Assembly: GCA_902706235.1 (NCBI GenBank)
Contig: CACSJR010000012.1
Location: 124,001 to 188,000, forward strand
Direction: 5' to 3'
DNA from: Citrobacter sp. 18056
GTDB taxonomy: Bacteria > Pseudomonadota > Gammaproteobacteria > Enterobacterales > Enterobacteriaceae
DNA length: 64,000 nt
In this document: piece after piece, positions 17,084 through 26,214 of the stretch
Layout: every line of letters begins with the position of its first letter
Position numbering within the stretch: position 1 is the first letter of the stretch
Notes under the pieces: generated by a model
Told to the model about the DNA's origin: nothing
Seen by the model: only the letters and a program-made list of their open reading frames with translations
Databases searched by the model: none
Translations under genes and position numbers: made by a program

Positions 17084-18115
17084 CTATTTCGCCAGCAGCT
17101 CTTTGCGGACGATTTCAGCCCCGGCGCTTAGGGCATCCAGCTTGCCTTTCGCCACGCCACGCGGCAGGGGGATCATCCCGCAGTTGGTGCAAGGATAGAG
17201 CTTATCGGCATCCACATACTGCAGCGCTTTTCGCAGTGTTGCGGCGACTTCTTCCGGCGTTTCGATGGTATTGGTTGCCACGTCAATGGCCCCAACCATC
17301 ACCTTTTTACCGCGAATGAGCTCCATAAGCTCCATGGGTACGTGGGAGTTTTGACATTCCAGCGAAATGATATCGATATTGGATTTTTGCAGCTTTGGAA
17401 AAATCTCTTCATATTGACGCCATTCGGTACCCAGCGTTTTTTTCCAGTCTGTATTGGCTTTAATTCCGTACCCGTAGCAGATATGCACCGCCGTTTCGCA
17501 TTTAAGCCCTTCGATGGCTCTTTCTAAAGTGGCGATTCCCCAATCATTCACCTCATCAAAAAACACATTAAATGCAGGCTCATCAAACTGGATAATATCA
17601 ACACCCACGGCCTCTAACTCTTTGGCTTCTTCATTGAGAATTTTAGCGAATTCCCAGGCGAGCTTTTCACGGCTTTTATAGTGATTATCATAAAGCGTGT
17701 CGATCATTGTCATTGGCCCCGGGAGGGCCCATTTAATAGGCTGTGTGGTTTGCTGACGTAACAGTCTGGCATCTTCGACGAAGACGGATTTTTGGCGACT
17801 GACCGGGCCAACGACGGTCGGCACACTTGCTTCGTAGCGATTACGAATTTTCACTATCTCACGATTCTCGAAATCTACGCCGTTGAGGTGTTCAATAAAT
17901 GTCGTGACAAAATGCTGACGCGTTTGCTCGCCATCACTGACAATATCAATCCCGGCCTGTTGCTGATCGTCCAGGCACAAACGCAAGGCATCCTGCTTAC
18001 CGTCGGTTAATTCCTGACCCTGTAATTTCCAGGGTGACCAAAGTGTCTCAGGCTGCGCAAGCCAGGAGGGCTTAGGTAAACTGCCAGCAGTTGAAGTGGG
18101 TAATAATTTTTTCAT
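17084..18115 (-). CDS. mesD: MesD, folate-independent core methionine synthase
   Basis: 343 residues, about half of MetE and corresponding to its C-terminal catalytic barrel only. Zinc ligands can be placed: His209 and Cys211 in AVHICYGYG, Glu251 in DIISLECQNS and Cys313 in PCTNCGM. The homocysteine-binding start TSTAGSLPKPSWL is present. A short MetE-like protein directly downstream of a DUF1852 gene is the defining layout of MesD/MesX, a family reported to make methionine without methyl-folate and to need oxygen and MesX. The ATG at 18115 gives MKKLLPTST; a TTG at 18142 is just after the mesX stop. Role assigned from family knowledge plus context. Confidence 0.87.
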   Translation of the reverse strand: MKKLLPTSTAGSLPKPSWLAQPETLWSPWKLQGQELTDGKQDALRLCLDDQQQAGIDIVSDGEQTRQHFVTTFIEHLNGVDFENREIVKIRNRYEASVPTVVGPVSRQKSVFVEDARLLRQQTTQPIKWALPGPMTMIDTLYDNHYKSREKLAWEFAKILNEEAKELEAVGVDIIQFDEPAFNVFFDEVNDWGIATLERAIEGLKCETAVHICYGYGIKANTDWKKTLGTEWRQYEEIFPKLQKSNIDIISLECQNSHVPMELMELIRGKKVMVGAIDVATNTIETPEEVAATLRKALQYVDADKLYPCTNCGMIPLPRGVAKGKLDALSAGAEIVRKELLAK

Positions 18116-18142
18116 TACAGGTGACCTTATACTTTTCGTCAA

Positions 18143-19132
18143 TCAAAGAACGGAATGAGCAGACCATTGTGCAAGAACAGTTTGATAGGGTTTGATGAAG
18201 TGCTGTTCAGTAAATTTCCCTTGTTCAATAGCCAACTGGCTACGTTCTTCGCGATCGTAAACAATGCGTGTCAGAGAATAATCCTGATAGTTCAGGCTGG
18301 GTTGATACTGTAGTCCTGCCGCGGAATTAGCATTGTATATCTCTGGACGGTATATTTTCTGGAACGTTTCCATCGTGCTGATGGTGCTAATCAGCTCAAG
18401 GTCGGTATAATCACTGAGTAAGTCGCCAGTGAAGTAAAACGCCAATGGTGCAACGCTGTTTTCAGGCATAAAATAGCGAGCCCGCAGCCCCATTTTTGCA
18501 AAATAGGTATCGGTCAACGACGGTTCGTCCTGCTGATACTCCGCGCCTAATACAGGATGTTGATTACCCGTGCGATAATAGGTGTTTTTACTGGAAACGC
18601 TCAGGCAAATAACCGGCGCTTTCGCAAAGTTCTCTTTGTATGTGTTTGAATTCACAAAGCACTTAAAGATGTTTCCGTGTAATTCACCAAAGTCATCCGG
18701 CAGGCTAAGCTTAGCATTGTTTTTATTATGCGCGGGCAGTAATACGCTGAAGTCATAATCGCGCACATATGAAGAAAAATTATTGCCCAGAATCCCTTCA
18801 AAACGCTCATTGGTTTTTTTATCAACAATATGGGTTTTTAATATTTCAATGACAGGAAAGCTATCGGCCTTGCCATCAAGTTGAATATTCAATTGCGCTG
18901 TGATGATTTCAAGTTCGACAGAATAGCGATCACCCTTTGGATTATCCCAATGCGCCAGAGAATTGAACCGGTTGTCAATCATCACTAAGGTGTTGCGCAA
19001 GTTATCCTGACGCTTCTCACCCCTTGCCAGATTAGCAAAGTTGGTCGTAATACGCGTATTTTCTGAAGGGTTATAATTCTCGTCGAAACGAATACGCTTA
19101 AGGGTGAAAGTAAATTCTTTATTCATCGTCAT
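18143..19132 (-). CDS. mesX: MesX (DUF1852), partner of MesD
   Basis: 329 residues with no signal peptide, membrane segment or known cofactor motif. Landmarks are FTLKRIRFDENYNPSENTRITTNFANLARG at the N-terminus (recognised as the DUF1852 opening) and HFIKPYQTVLAQW near the end. DUF1852 proteins occur almost always beside the short MetE-like MesD and were named MesX; the chemistry they supply, possibly the methyl source, is unresolved. The mesD ATG is 27 bases downstream, so the two are cotranscribed. AGGA precedes the first of two close ATGs. No tandem MetJ boxes were found in the 268-base upstream region. Confidence 0.86.
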   Translation of the reverse strand: MTMNKEFTFTLKRIRFDENYNPSENTRITTNFANLARGEKRQDNLRNTLVMIDNRFNSLAHWDNPKGDRYSVELEIITAQLNIQLDGKADSFPVIEILKTHIVDKKTNERFEGILGNNFSSYVRDYDFSVLLPAHNKNNAKLSLPDDFGELHGNIFKCFVNSNTYKENFAKAPVICLSVSSKNTYYRTGNQHPVLGAEYQQDEPSLTDTYFAKMGLRARYFMPENSVAPLAFYFTGDLLSDYTDLELISTISTMETFQKIYRPEIYNANSAAGLQYQPSLNYQDYSLTRIVYDREERSQLAIEQGKFTEQHFIKPYQTVLAQWSAHSVL

Positions 19133-19365
19133 CTGGCATCCTGGCGGCTGAGATAAAACCGGGTTTTAATTCAGCAGTCTTCAAAATTAATTAAATAACA
19201 GGATTCAATTTATGCCTGAGTCAGTGATCGAGGAAAAGTGATTTAATTTCATTCAACATGAGCGATATTCATGATCGATTATACGTGAGGGAGGGTGATA
19301 AGGCTGAGGTCCAGACTCAAAAACTCAATAGCGGGTTGATTAAGCGGTGCGGAGTTATCAAAGAC

Positions 19366-19394
19366 GTCAGCCAGATGTGGATAATCTGGCTGAC
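19366..19394 (-). terminator. Hairpin after yeaH, probable yeaGH terminator
   Basis: A perfect 11-bp stem GTCAGCCAGAT / ATCTGGCTGAC with a 7-base loop starts 7 bases past the yeaH stop. The T-run after it is weak (GTCTTTG), so termination may be partial, or it may act as an mRNA-stabilising hairpin. Confidence 0.55.
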
Positions 19395-19400
19395 GGGGGA

Positions 19401-20758
<1,358 letters not shown>

Positions 20759-20759
20759 A

Positions 20760-22694
20760 TTATGACGATTTACGCACGCGCAAATACCATTCGCACAGCA
20801 GGCGTACCTGTTTACGGGTGTAGCCTTTCTCCATCATGCGATCGACAAAATCGTCGTGTTTTTTCTGCTCGTCGGTTGAGGTTTTGGCGTTAAACGAAAT
20901 CACCGGCAACAGCTCTTCGGTATTGGAGAACATTTTCTTCTCGATAACCGTGCGCAGTTTTTCGTAGCTGGTCCAGTTCGGGTTACGTCCGCTGTAGTTC
21001 GCTCTGGCGCGCAGCACGAAGTTGACGATTTCGTTACGGAAGTCTTTCGGGTTGCTGATCCCGGCAGGCTTTTCAATTTTTTCCAGTTCTGCATTCAGGG
21101 ATTCACGGTCAAACAGCTGGCCGGTATCCGGGTCGCGGTATTCCTGGTCCTGGATCCAGAAGTCTGCATACGTAACGTAGCGGTCGAAAATGTTCTGCCC
21201 GTACTCAGAGTAGGATTCCAGATAGGCGGTCTGGATCTCTTTGCCGATGAACTCGGCGTATTTCGGGATAAGATAGCCTTTGAGGAATTCGAGATAGCGT
21301 TCAGCCTGCTCTTGCGGGAACTGCTCGCGCTCAATCTGCTGCTCCAGCACGTAGAACAGATGCACCGGGTTCGCCGCCACTTCGACGTGATCGAAGTTGA
21401 ACACGCGGGAGAGGATTTTGAACGCAAAGCGCGTCGACAGCCCGTTCATGCCTTCGTCCACGCCCGAATAGTCGCGATACTCCTGATAGGATTTCGCTTT
21501 CGGGTCGGTGTCTTTCAGGCTTTCGCCATCATACACGCGCATTTTTGAGTAGATGCTCGAGTTTTCCGGCTCTTTCAGACGCGACAGAATCGAGAAACGG
21601 GACAGCGTTTCGAGCGTGCCTGGCGCGCACGGCGCATGGGTCAGCTCACTGTGATTAAGCAGTTTTTCGTAGATTTTGATCTCTTCGGAAATCCGCAGGC
21701 AATAAGGCACTTTGACGATGTACACACGGTCAAGGAACGCCTCATTGTTTTTGTTATTACGGAAAGTCACCCACTCAGATTCGTTCGAGTGCGCCAGAAT
21801 AATGCCGTTGAACGGCAGGGCGGAGATGCCTTCGGTGCCATTGTAGTTTCCTTCCTGCGTGGCGGTCAGCAGTGGATGTAGCACCTTAATAGGGGCTTTA
21901 AACATCTCGACGAATTCCATCAAACCCTGGTTCGCACGGCACAGTGCGCCGGAATAACCATAGGCATCCGGATCGTTCTGCGCGTGGTTTTCCAGTTTAC
22001 GGATATCGACTTTACCGACCAGCGCTGAGATATCCTGGTTGTTCTCATCACCCGGCTCGGTTTTAGCGATAGCAATCTGCGCCAGAATCGACGGCCATAC
22101 TTTCACCACACGGAATTTGGTGATGTCGCCGCCAAACTCGTTCAGACGTTTTGCCGCCCACGGCGACATAATGGTGCCGAGATAGCGGTTCGGGATGCCG
22201 TACTCTTTTTCAAGGAGCTGCGCATCTTCCTGCGGGTTAAACAGGCACAGCGGATGATCGTTGACCGGGCTGCGTTCGCCGTTGGCGCTAAGCACATAAA
22301 TGGGCACACGCTGCATCAGCGCTTTCAGTCGTTCTGCCAGCGACGATTTACCCCCCCCTACCGGGCCCAGTAAATAGAGGATCTGTTTCTTCTCTTCCAG
22401 ACCCTGAGCGGCATGTTTCAGGTAGGCGACGATCTGTTCGATAGCGTCTTCCATACCGTAGAACTCTTCAAACGCCGGGTAGCGTGCGACCACCCGATTC
22501 GAAAATAGACGGGACAGCCGTGGCTCATGGGCAGTATCAACCATGACTGGCTCACCGATAGCCATTAATAGCCTTTCTGCCGCATTGGCATAGGCACTGC
22601 GATCTTGCTTACAGGTTGCAAGAAATTCCTGCAGTGTGAACTCTTCGTCCTTGGCAGCTTCATAACGCTGGCGATAGTGATCGAATATATTCAT
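20760..22694 (-). CDS. yeaG: YeaG, PrkA-type serine protein kinase with AAA domain
   Basis: 644 residues, the E. coli length. It begins MNIFDHYRQRYEAAKDEEF, carries an N-terminal PrkA AAA-type domain with Walker A GPVGGGKSS (near residue 113), and a C-terminal kinase-like region ending KGYTRKQVRLLCEWYLRVRK. YeaG acts in the adaptation to sustained nitrogen starvation and other stresses in E. coli. A sigma-54 promoter motif lies about 100 bases upstream. It heads the yeaG-yeaH operon and is divergent from mipA, as in E. coli. Confidence 0.96.
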   Translation of the reverse strand: MNIFDHYRQRYEAAKDEEFTLQEFLATCKQDRSAYANAAERLLMAIGEPVMVDTAHEPRLSRLFSNRVVARYPAFEEFYGMEDAIEQIVAYLKHAAQGLEEKKQILYLLGPVGGGKSSLAERLKALMQRVPIYVLSANGERSPVNDHPLCLFNPQEDAQLLEKEYGIPNRYLGTIMSPWAAKRLNEFGGDITKFRVVKVWPSILAQIAIAKTEPGDENNQDISALVGKVDIRKLENHAQNDPDAYGYSGALCRANQGLMEFVEMFKAPIKVLHPLLTATQEGNYNGTEGISALPFNGIILAHSNESEWVTFRNNKNNEAFLDRVYIVKVPYCLRISEEIKIYEKLLNHSELTHAPCAPGTLETLSRFSILSRLKEPENSSIYSKMRVYDGESLKDTDPKAKSYQEYRDYSGVDEGMNGLSTRFAFKILSRVFNFDHVEVAANPVHLFYVLEQQIEREQFPQEQAERYLEFLKGYLIPKYAEFIGKEIQTAYLESYSEYGQNIFDRYVTYADFWIQDQEYRDPDTGQLFDRESLNAELEKIEKPAGISNPKDFRNEIVNFVLRARANYSGRNPNWTSYEKLRTVIEKKMFSNTEELLPVISFNAKTSTDEQKKHDDFVDRMMEKGYTRKQVRLLCEWYLRVRKSS

Positions 22695-22796
22695 GGCATG
22701 CCGTCCTTTCGTTTTTTAGCACAGGATAAGAGCCGTTCGTATGAATAATAGAGGCTCCCGGAAGGGATAAGCTGAACGACGCTCGTTCAATCTCCA

Positions 22797-22811
22797 GCAA
22801 CCCTTGTGCCA
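22797..22811 (-). promoter_or_regulatory. Sigma-54 promoter of yeaGH
   Basis: On the minus strand this reads TGGCACAAGGGTTGC, a full match to the -24/-12 consensus TGGCAC-N5-TTGC. It sits 103 bases before the yeaG ATG. E. coli yeaGH is known to be transcribed by sigma-54 under NtrC. No clear NtrC palindrome was found by eye in the rest of this 428-base gap. Confidence 0.88.
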
Positions 22812-23122
22812 GGTTGTTGGGTTCGAAACCATAACGTGCCCCGCGATTACACCTTCTGAATTTAAGCGTAGATGGCATTTGGAAAACTTGCATGTTGGCA
22901 AAAGTCAATTTCAATGACATATCAATAACTCATCAAAAAATACCGCGACTTAAAGGCGAAGAAATTTCAGGGTTCATAGCGCTGTCATCTGCCTGTAAGC
23001 GGCGTGTCATCAAAAGTTGGTAATTTGAGCGGTTAAATATCGTAAGCAGAAGTAAAAAGTTTGAGGTCAACGTAACGGGCGGTTAAACTTCAGCCGCTTG
23101 TAATTTGAAAGGGATATGCAAC

Positions 23123-23872
23123 GTGAAATTAATCAAACTTCTGACAACGGGTGTGCTCCTCGCAACTGCATCAACCGTTGTACATGCTGAGGACAGCAAA
23201 CTGACGCTGGGAGCGGGCGTCGGGGTGATTGGTCATCCGTATAAACAGTACAGCAGTGACATTTATCCGGTGCCTGCTATTGATTTTGAAAGTGATAACT
23301 TCTGGTTCCATGGTCTCGGCGCAGGGTATTACCTGTGGAACGATACCACCGATAAGCTCTCTATCACTGCCTACTGGTCGCCGTTGTACTTCAAACCTGG
23401 CGACAGCGACAACAATCAGCTGCGTAAGCTCGATCGTCGTCAGTCGACGATGATGGCTGGCCTGTCATACCTGCACTTTACGCAGTACGGTTTCCTGCGC
23501 ACGACCCTTGCAGGTGACACGCTGGACAAGAGCAACGGTATCTCATGGGATATGGCATGGTTGTACCGCTACAACACCGGCGCGTTGACCGTGACGCCAG
23601 GGATCGGTGTGCAGTGGAGTAGTGATAATGAAAACGAATACTACTATGGTGTTTCCAGGAACGAATCACGGAAGAGTGGCCTGCGCAGCTACGATCCCGA
23701 AGATGGCTGGAACCCGTACGTTGAGCTTTCTGTGAATTACAAGCTGAATGAGGCCTGGAGCGTTTATGGGGTAGGGCGTTATACCCGTTTGTCGGATGAA
23801 ATCACCGACAGCCCGATGGTCGACAAAACCTGGACCGGACTACTGTCTACCGGCGTGACCTACAGCTTCTGA
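23123..23872 (+). CDS. mipA: MipA/OmpV-family outer-membrane scaffold protein
   Basis: About 249 residues with a signal peptide (MKLIKLLTTGVLLATASTVVHA), then a beta-barrel of the OmpV/MipA family ending in the Phe-terminated TGVTYSF. It matches E. coli MipA throughout (GAGVGVIGHPYK, YWSPLYFKPGDS, TRLSDEITDSPMVDKTWTGL). MipA links MltA and PBP1B in murein synthesis and is implicated in antibiotic susceptibility. The GTG at 23123 is chosen because AAGGG precedes it by about 10 bases and it gives the family signal peptide; the upstream TTG at 23105 is poor. A terminator follows. Confidence 0.93.
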   Translation: MKLIKLLTTGVLLATASTVVHAEDSKLTLGAGVGVIGHPYKQYSSDIYPVPAIDFESDNFWFHGLGAGYYLWNDTTDKLSITAYWSPLYFKPGDSDNNQLRKLDRRQSTMMAGLSYLHFTQYGFLRTTLAGDTLDKSNGISWDMAWLYRYNTGALTVTPGIGVQWSSDNENEYYYGVSRNESRKSGLRSYDPEDGWNPYVELSVNYKLNEAWSVYGVGRYTRLSDEITDSPMVDKTWTGLLSTGVTYSF

Positions 23873-23903
23873 TAATGCACCGTTGAGGTGCGTGAAGTGC
23901 AAT

Positions 23904-23930
23904 AAAACAGGGCGAAGACGCCCTGTTTTG
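23904..23930. terminator. Intrinsic terminator of mipA
   Basis: An 11-bp stem AAAACAGGGCG / CGCCCTGTTTT with an AAGA loop lies 32 bases after the mipA stop, with a T-run on the plus strand and A-run symmetry on the other. Confidence 0.88.
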
Positions 23931-24202
23931 CATGGAAAAGAAGCAGGACTTGAATCACGAATATGCTGATATACACGTTGGCGTTAACATTTTCATCCAG
24001 AGTCCAGATCATATCACCGTTAGCTAATTAACAACGCGCGGTAATTTCAAAAATAAAGAAATTTACATTCACGGAATATATTGTAATAACTGTTATATTT
24101 GCAGGTGATATATTTATAGATAAATATATCCGCGCGATATCGTTTTATTTGAATTGCATCATGCTTTATATATTGAATGATCTGTAGCATCCAATACTGG
24201 CA

Positions 24203-24221
24203 ATTGAAACATCATTTCAAT
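24203..24221 (+). promoter_or_regulatory. KdgR-like operator upstream of the porin gene
   Basis: ATTGAAACATCATTTCAAT is a perfect 7-5-7 inverted repeat. It agrees at 17 of 19 positions with the KdgR consensus AATRAAAYNYYRTTTCATT as I recall it. It lies only 24 bases before the porin ATG, so a bound repressor would block transcription at or after the start. The rest of the 373-base gap (23931-24202) is A+T-rich with no other gene seen. Confidence 0.68.
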
Positions 24222-24245
24222 ACATTCAATAAAACGGTGATAAAG

Positions 24246-24950
24246 ATGAAATATTTTTTCAAGGCTAGCTGCGTGGCAGTTTTACTTGTTCCAGTAATAT
24301 CAAGCGCAGTGTCGCTGGATTTCAGACATGAATATAAGGCAGAGAGTAAATCAAATGCCGACAGGGTGAAGATCAGCCACACCACTGAAACCGGTTATTT
24401 CTTCAGTATAGAGGGACGTTCGTCAGAAAGTACTGACCCAACATCTGATGGGTTTCGTGAGGGGAATGGTGATCTGAGCGGCAATGGCAGCGAATGGGAA
24501 GCCGGTCGAAATTTCAAGATCAATGACAGTCTAACCATTTCACCCGGTATGAATATTGATGCTGGCGATACTGCTATGCAGTATCGTCCTTTTGTTAAAG
24601 CGACATATAAAATAACAAGCAACTGGATTACCTCATTTCGCTATCGTCCTGGTGTAAACGTTCCTGAAGATTCCAATCTCTCCAATAAATATTTCAATCA
24701 GTTTAACTGGGTATTTGGTTACAAAAACTCTGATTTCTCCATTATGGGTGATTATGAATATCGTTTGACAAACTATGATGATTATAAAGGAAACCATAAT
24801 TACTGGTTGTACAACGTAACGATAGGTTTGCCGATTGATCAACACTGGACGCCATACACTGAAATTGGGATAGTGCCACAATATAATGAAGAGCATGAAC
24901 AAGACAGCCGGGAAATGCGTTACCGTCTTGGGATTCGATATAGCTTCTGA
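24246..24950 (+). CDS. KdgM-like oligogalacturonate/acidic-oligosaccharide porin
   Basis: 234 residues with a signal peptide (MKYFFKASCVAVLLVPVISSA) and a small beta-barrel of the KdgM/OmpL/NanC type. Landmarks are VSLDFRHEYKAES at the mature N-terminus, alternating aromatic strands, and a terminal LGIRYSF with C-terminal Phe. KdgM-family porins admit anionic oligosaccharides across the outer membrane. The ATG at 24246 gives a normal signal peptide; an in-frame upstream ATG at 24177 does not. It opens the uronate cluster and carries a KdgR-like operator. Exact oligosaccharide preference is unknown. Confidence 0.87.
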   Translation: MKYFFKASCVAVLLVPVISSAVSLDFRHEYKAESKSNADRVKISHTTETGYFFSIEGRSSESTDPTSDGFREGNGDLSGNGSEWEAGRNFKINDSLTISPGMNIDAGDTAMQYRPFVKATYKITSNWITSFRYRPGVNVPEDSNLSNKYFNQFNWVFGYKNSDFSIMGDYEYRLTNYDDYKGNHNYWLYNVTIGLPIDQHWTPYTEIGIVPQYNEEHEQDSREMRYRLGIRYSF

Positions 24951-24954
24951 TATG

Positions 24955-24990
24955 AACAAGGGCGGTATTTTACCGCCCTTGTTATTTTAT
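24955..24990. terminator. Bidirectional terminator between porin and GH88 genes
   Basis: A 13-bp stem AACAAGGGCGGTA / TACCGCCCTTGTT with a TTT loop follows the porin stop by a few bases, with a T-rich tail. It separates two convergent units of the cluster. Confidence 0.88.
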
Positions 24991-25009
24991 TTACATCTTG
25001 ATGCCGTTG

Positions 25010-26200
25010 TTACCAATAGGGCACCCAGGATTTTCGCAGCCTAATCATTGCTTCCATATAAAAATAATCTCCCCAGCTGGTGCACTCGTCCACGCCAATA
25101 TCATCATGCATATGATAAATGCCGTGCTTTAATATTCCTTCGCAGCGTTCTTCAGCCGTGGAGAGATAATTTTCAGTCAGCGATGCCATTATCTGTAAGG
25201 CCCAATTCTCATAAATTTCCCGGTTTGGATCCAGCACCGGTAAACCGTTGACCAGTTCTAACAGACCACAGACTGTAATCGCGGCCGCAGAACTATCACG
25301 AACCGCATCGGTATTACACAAATCCAGATCCCAGTGGCAAACATCATCCTCAGGCAAGCGATTAAGAAAGTAATGTGCCAGACGACGGGATAATTCCACC
25401 ATGCTGTTGTCACCCGTGTAGCGCCAGGTCAGCAGAAAACCATAGATCCCCCATGCCTGACCTCTTGCCCAGCAAGAATCGTCGCTATACCCCTGATGCG
25501 TATTGCCAAAACGCGCCTTGCCCGTTTCTGCATCAAAAAAATAAGTATGGAACGTGGAGGCATCAGCTCGTACCAGATGCGTGGCCGCTTGCGCAACATG
25601 GGCAATCGCAGCTTCTGCATAACGACGATCGCCAGTCTGTTCGCTTGCCCAGTAGAGTAGCGGAAGATTCATATTACAATCTATGATGATCCGCCCCTTT
25701 TGTTCCGGATCGTCTAACGTCCCCCAGGCCTGCAGGATCCCAGCGTCAGGAAGGTAGCGCTCCATCAGTTTATCGGCAGCTTCAAGAGCTAACTGGCGTG
25801 CGGTCTCATTGCCGGTAAGTTTCCAGGCGCTCACGCAAGAAAGGGTATAGAGAAAGCCAAGGTCATGGGTGTTAGTCCGAATGGCATGATCCAGGCGGAA
25901 GCGAAAGGCGGGCAGGCAACGCTCTGCCGCTTCCCGGTAGCGATCTTCATTCGTCATTTCCCAGGCCAGCCATAATCTGCCGGGCCAAAATGCCGCCGTC
26001 CAGGCGCAGTTTTCAACATGTGGCCAGACACCGTCTTTGCAGGCCTCACCCGGAAATTTATCGCCTAAGTCGAGGATTGTCGCATCCAGCTTTTGCATGA
26101 TTAGCGCAAGCGCTGAATCCAGTTTTTGCTGAAGCGCCGCTTTATTGATCGGAATCGTTAACTGTTTTTGCAATGGCTCTAATGCCACGGAATAGGTCAT
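25010..26200 (-). CDS. GH88 unsaturated glucuronyl hydrolase
   Basis: 396 residues forming an (alpha/alpha)6 barrel. The two catalytic aspartates are visible: Asp113 in THDLGFL and Asp174 in IIDCNMNLPLLYW. Their spacing of 61 equals that of Asp88/Asp149 in the Bacillus enzyme. GH88 enzymes hydrate the delta-4,5 unsaturated uronic acid at the end of oligosaccharides made by lyases and release it. There is no signal peptide, so it acts in the cytoplasm. It lies 14 bases downstream of the DUF2264 gene in one operon and complements the lyase gene on the other strand. Confidence 0.92.
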   Translation of the reverse strand: MTYSVALEPLQKQLTIPINKAALQQKLDSALALIMQKLDATILDLGDKFPGEACKDGVWPHVENCAWTAAFWPGRLWLAWEMTNEDRYREAAERCLPAFRFRLDHAIRTNTHDLGFLYTLSCVSAWKLTGNETARQLALEAADKLMERYLPDAGILQAWGTLDDPEQKGRIIIDCNMNLPLLYWASEQTGDRRYAEAAIAHVAQAATHLVRADASTFHTYFFDAETGKARFGNTHQGYSDDSCWARGQAWGIYGFLLTWRYTGDNSMVELSRRLAHYFLNRLPEDDVCHWDLDLCNTDAVRDSSAAAITVCGLLELVNGLPVLDPNREIYENWALQIMASLTENYLSTAEERCEGILKHGIYHMHDDIGVDECTSWGDYFYMEAMIRLRKSWVPYW

Positions 26201-26214
26201 TTCACTCGCACCCT

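Noticed and set aside
19359..19372. AGACGTCA near mesX as a MetJ box
   Set aside because: Only one 8-mer with 7 of 8 matches; MetJ needs tandem boxes, and this one lies in the yeaH terminator hairpin more than 200 bases from mesX.
22660..22920. 86-codon frame between yeaG and mipA
   Set aside because: It overlaps the yeaG start and covers the sigma-54 promoter; no recognisable protein.
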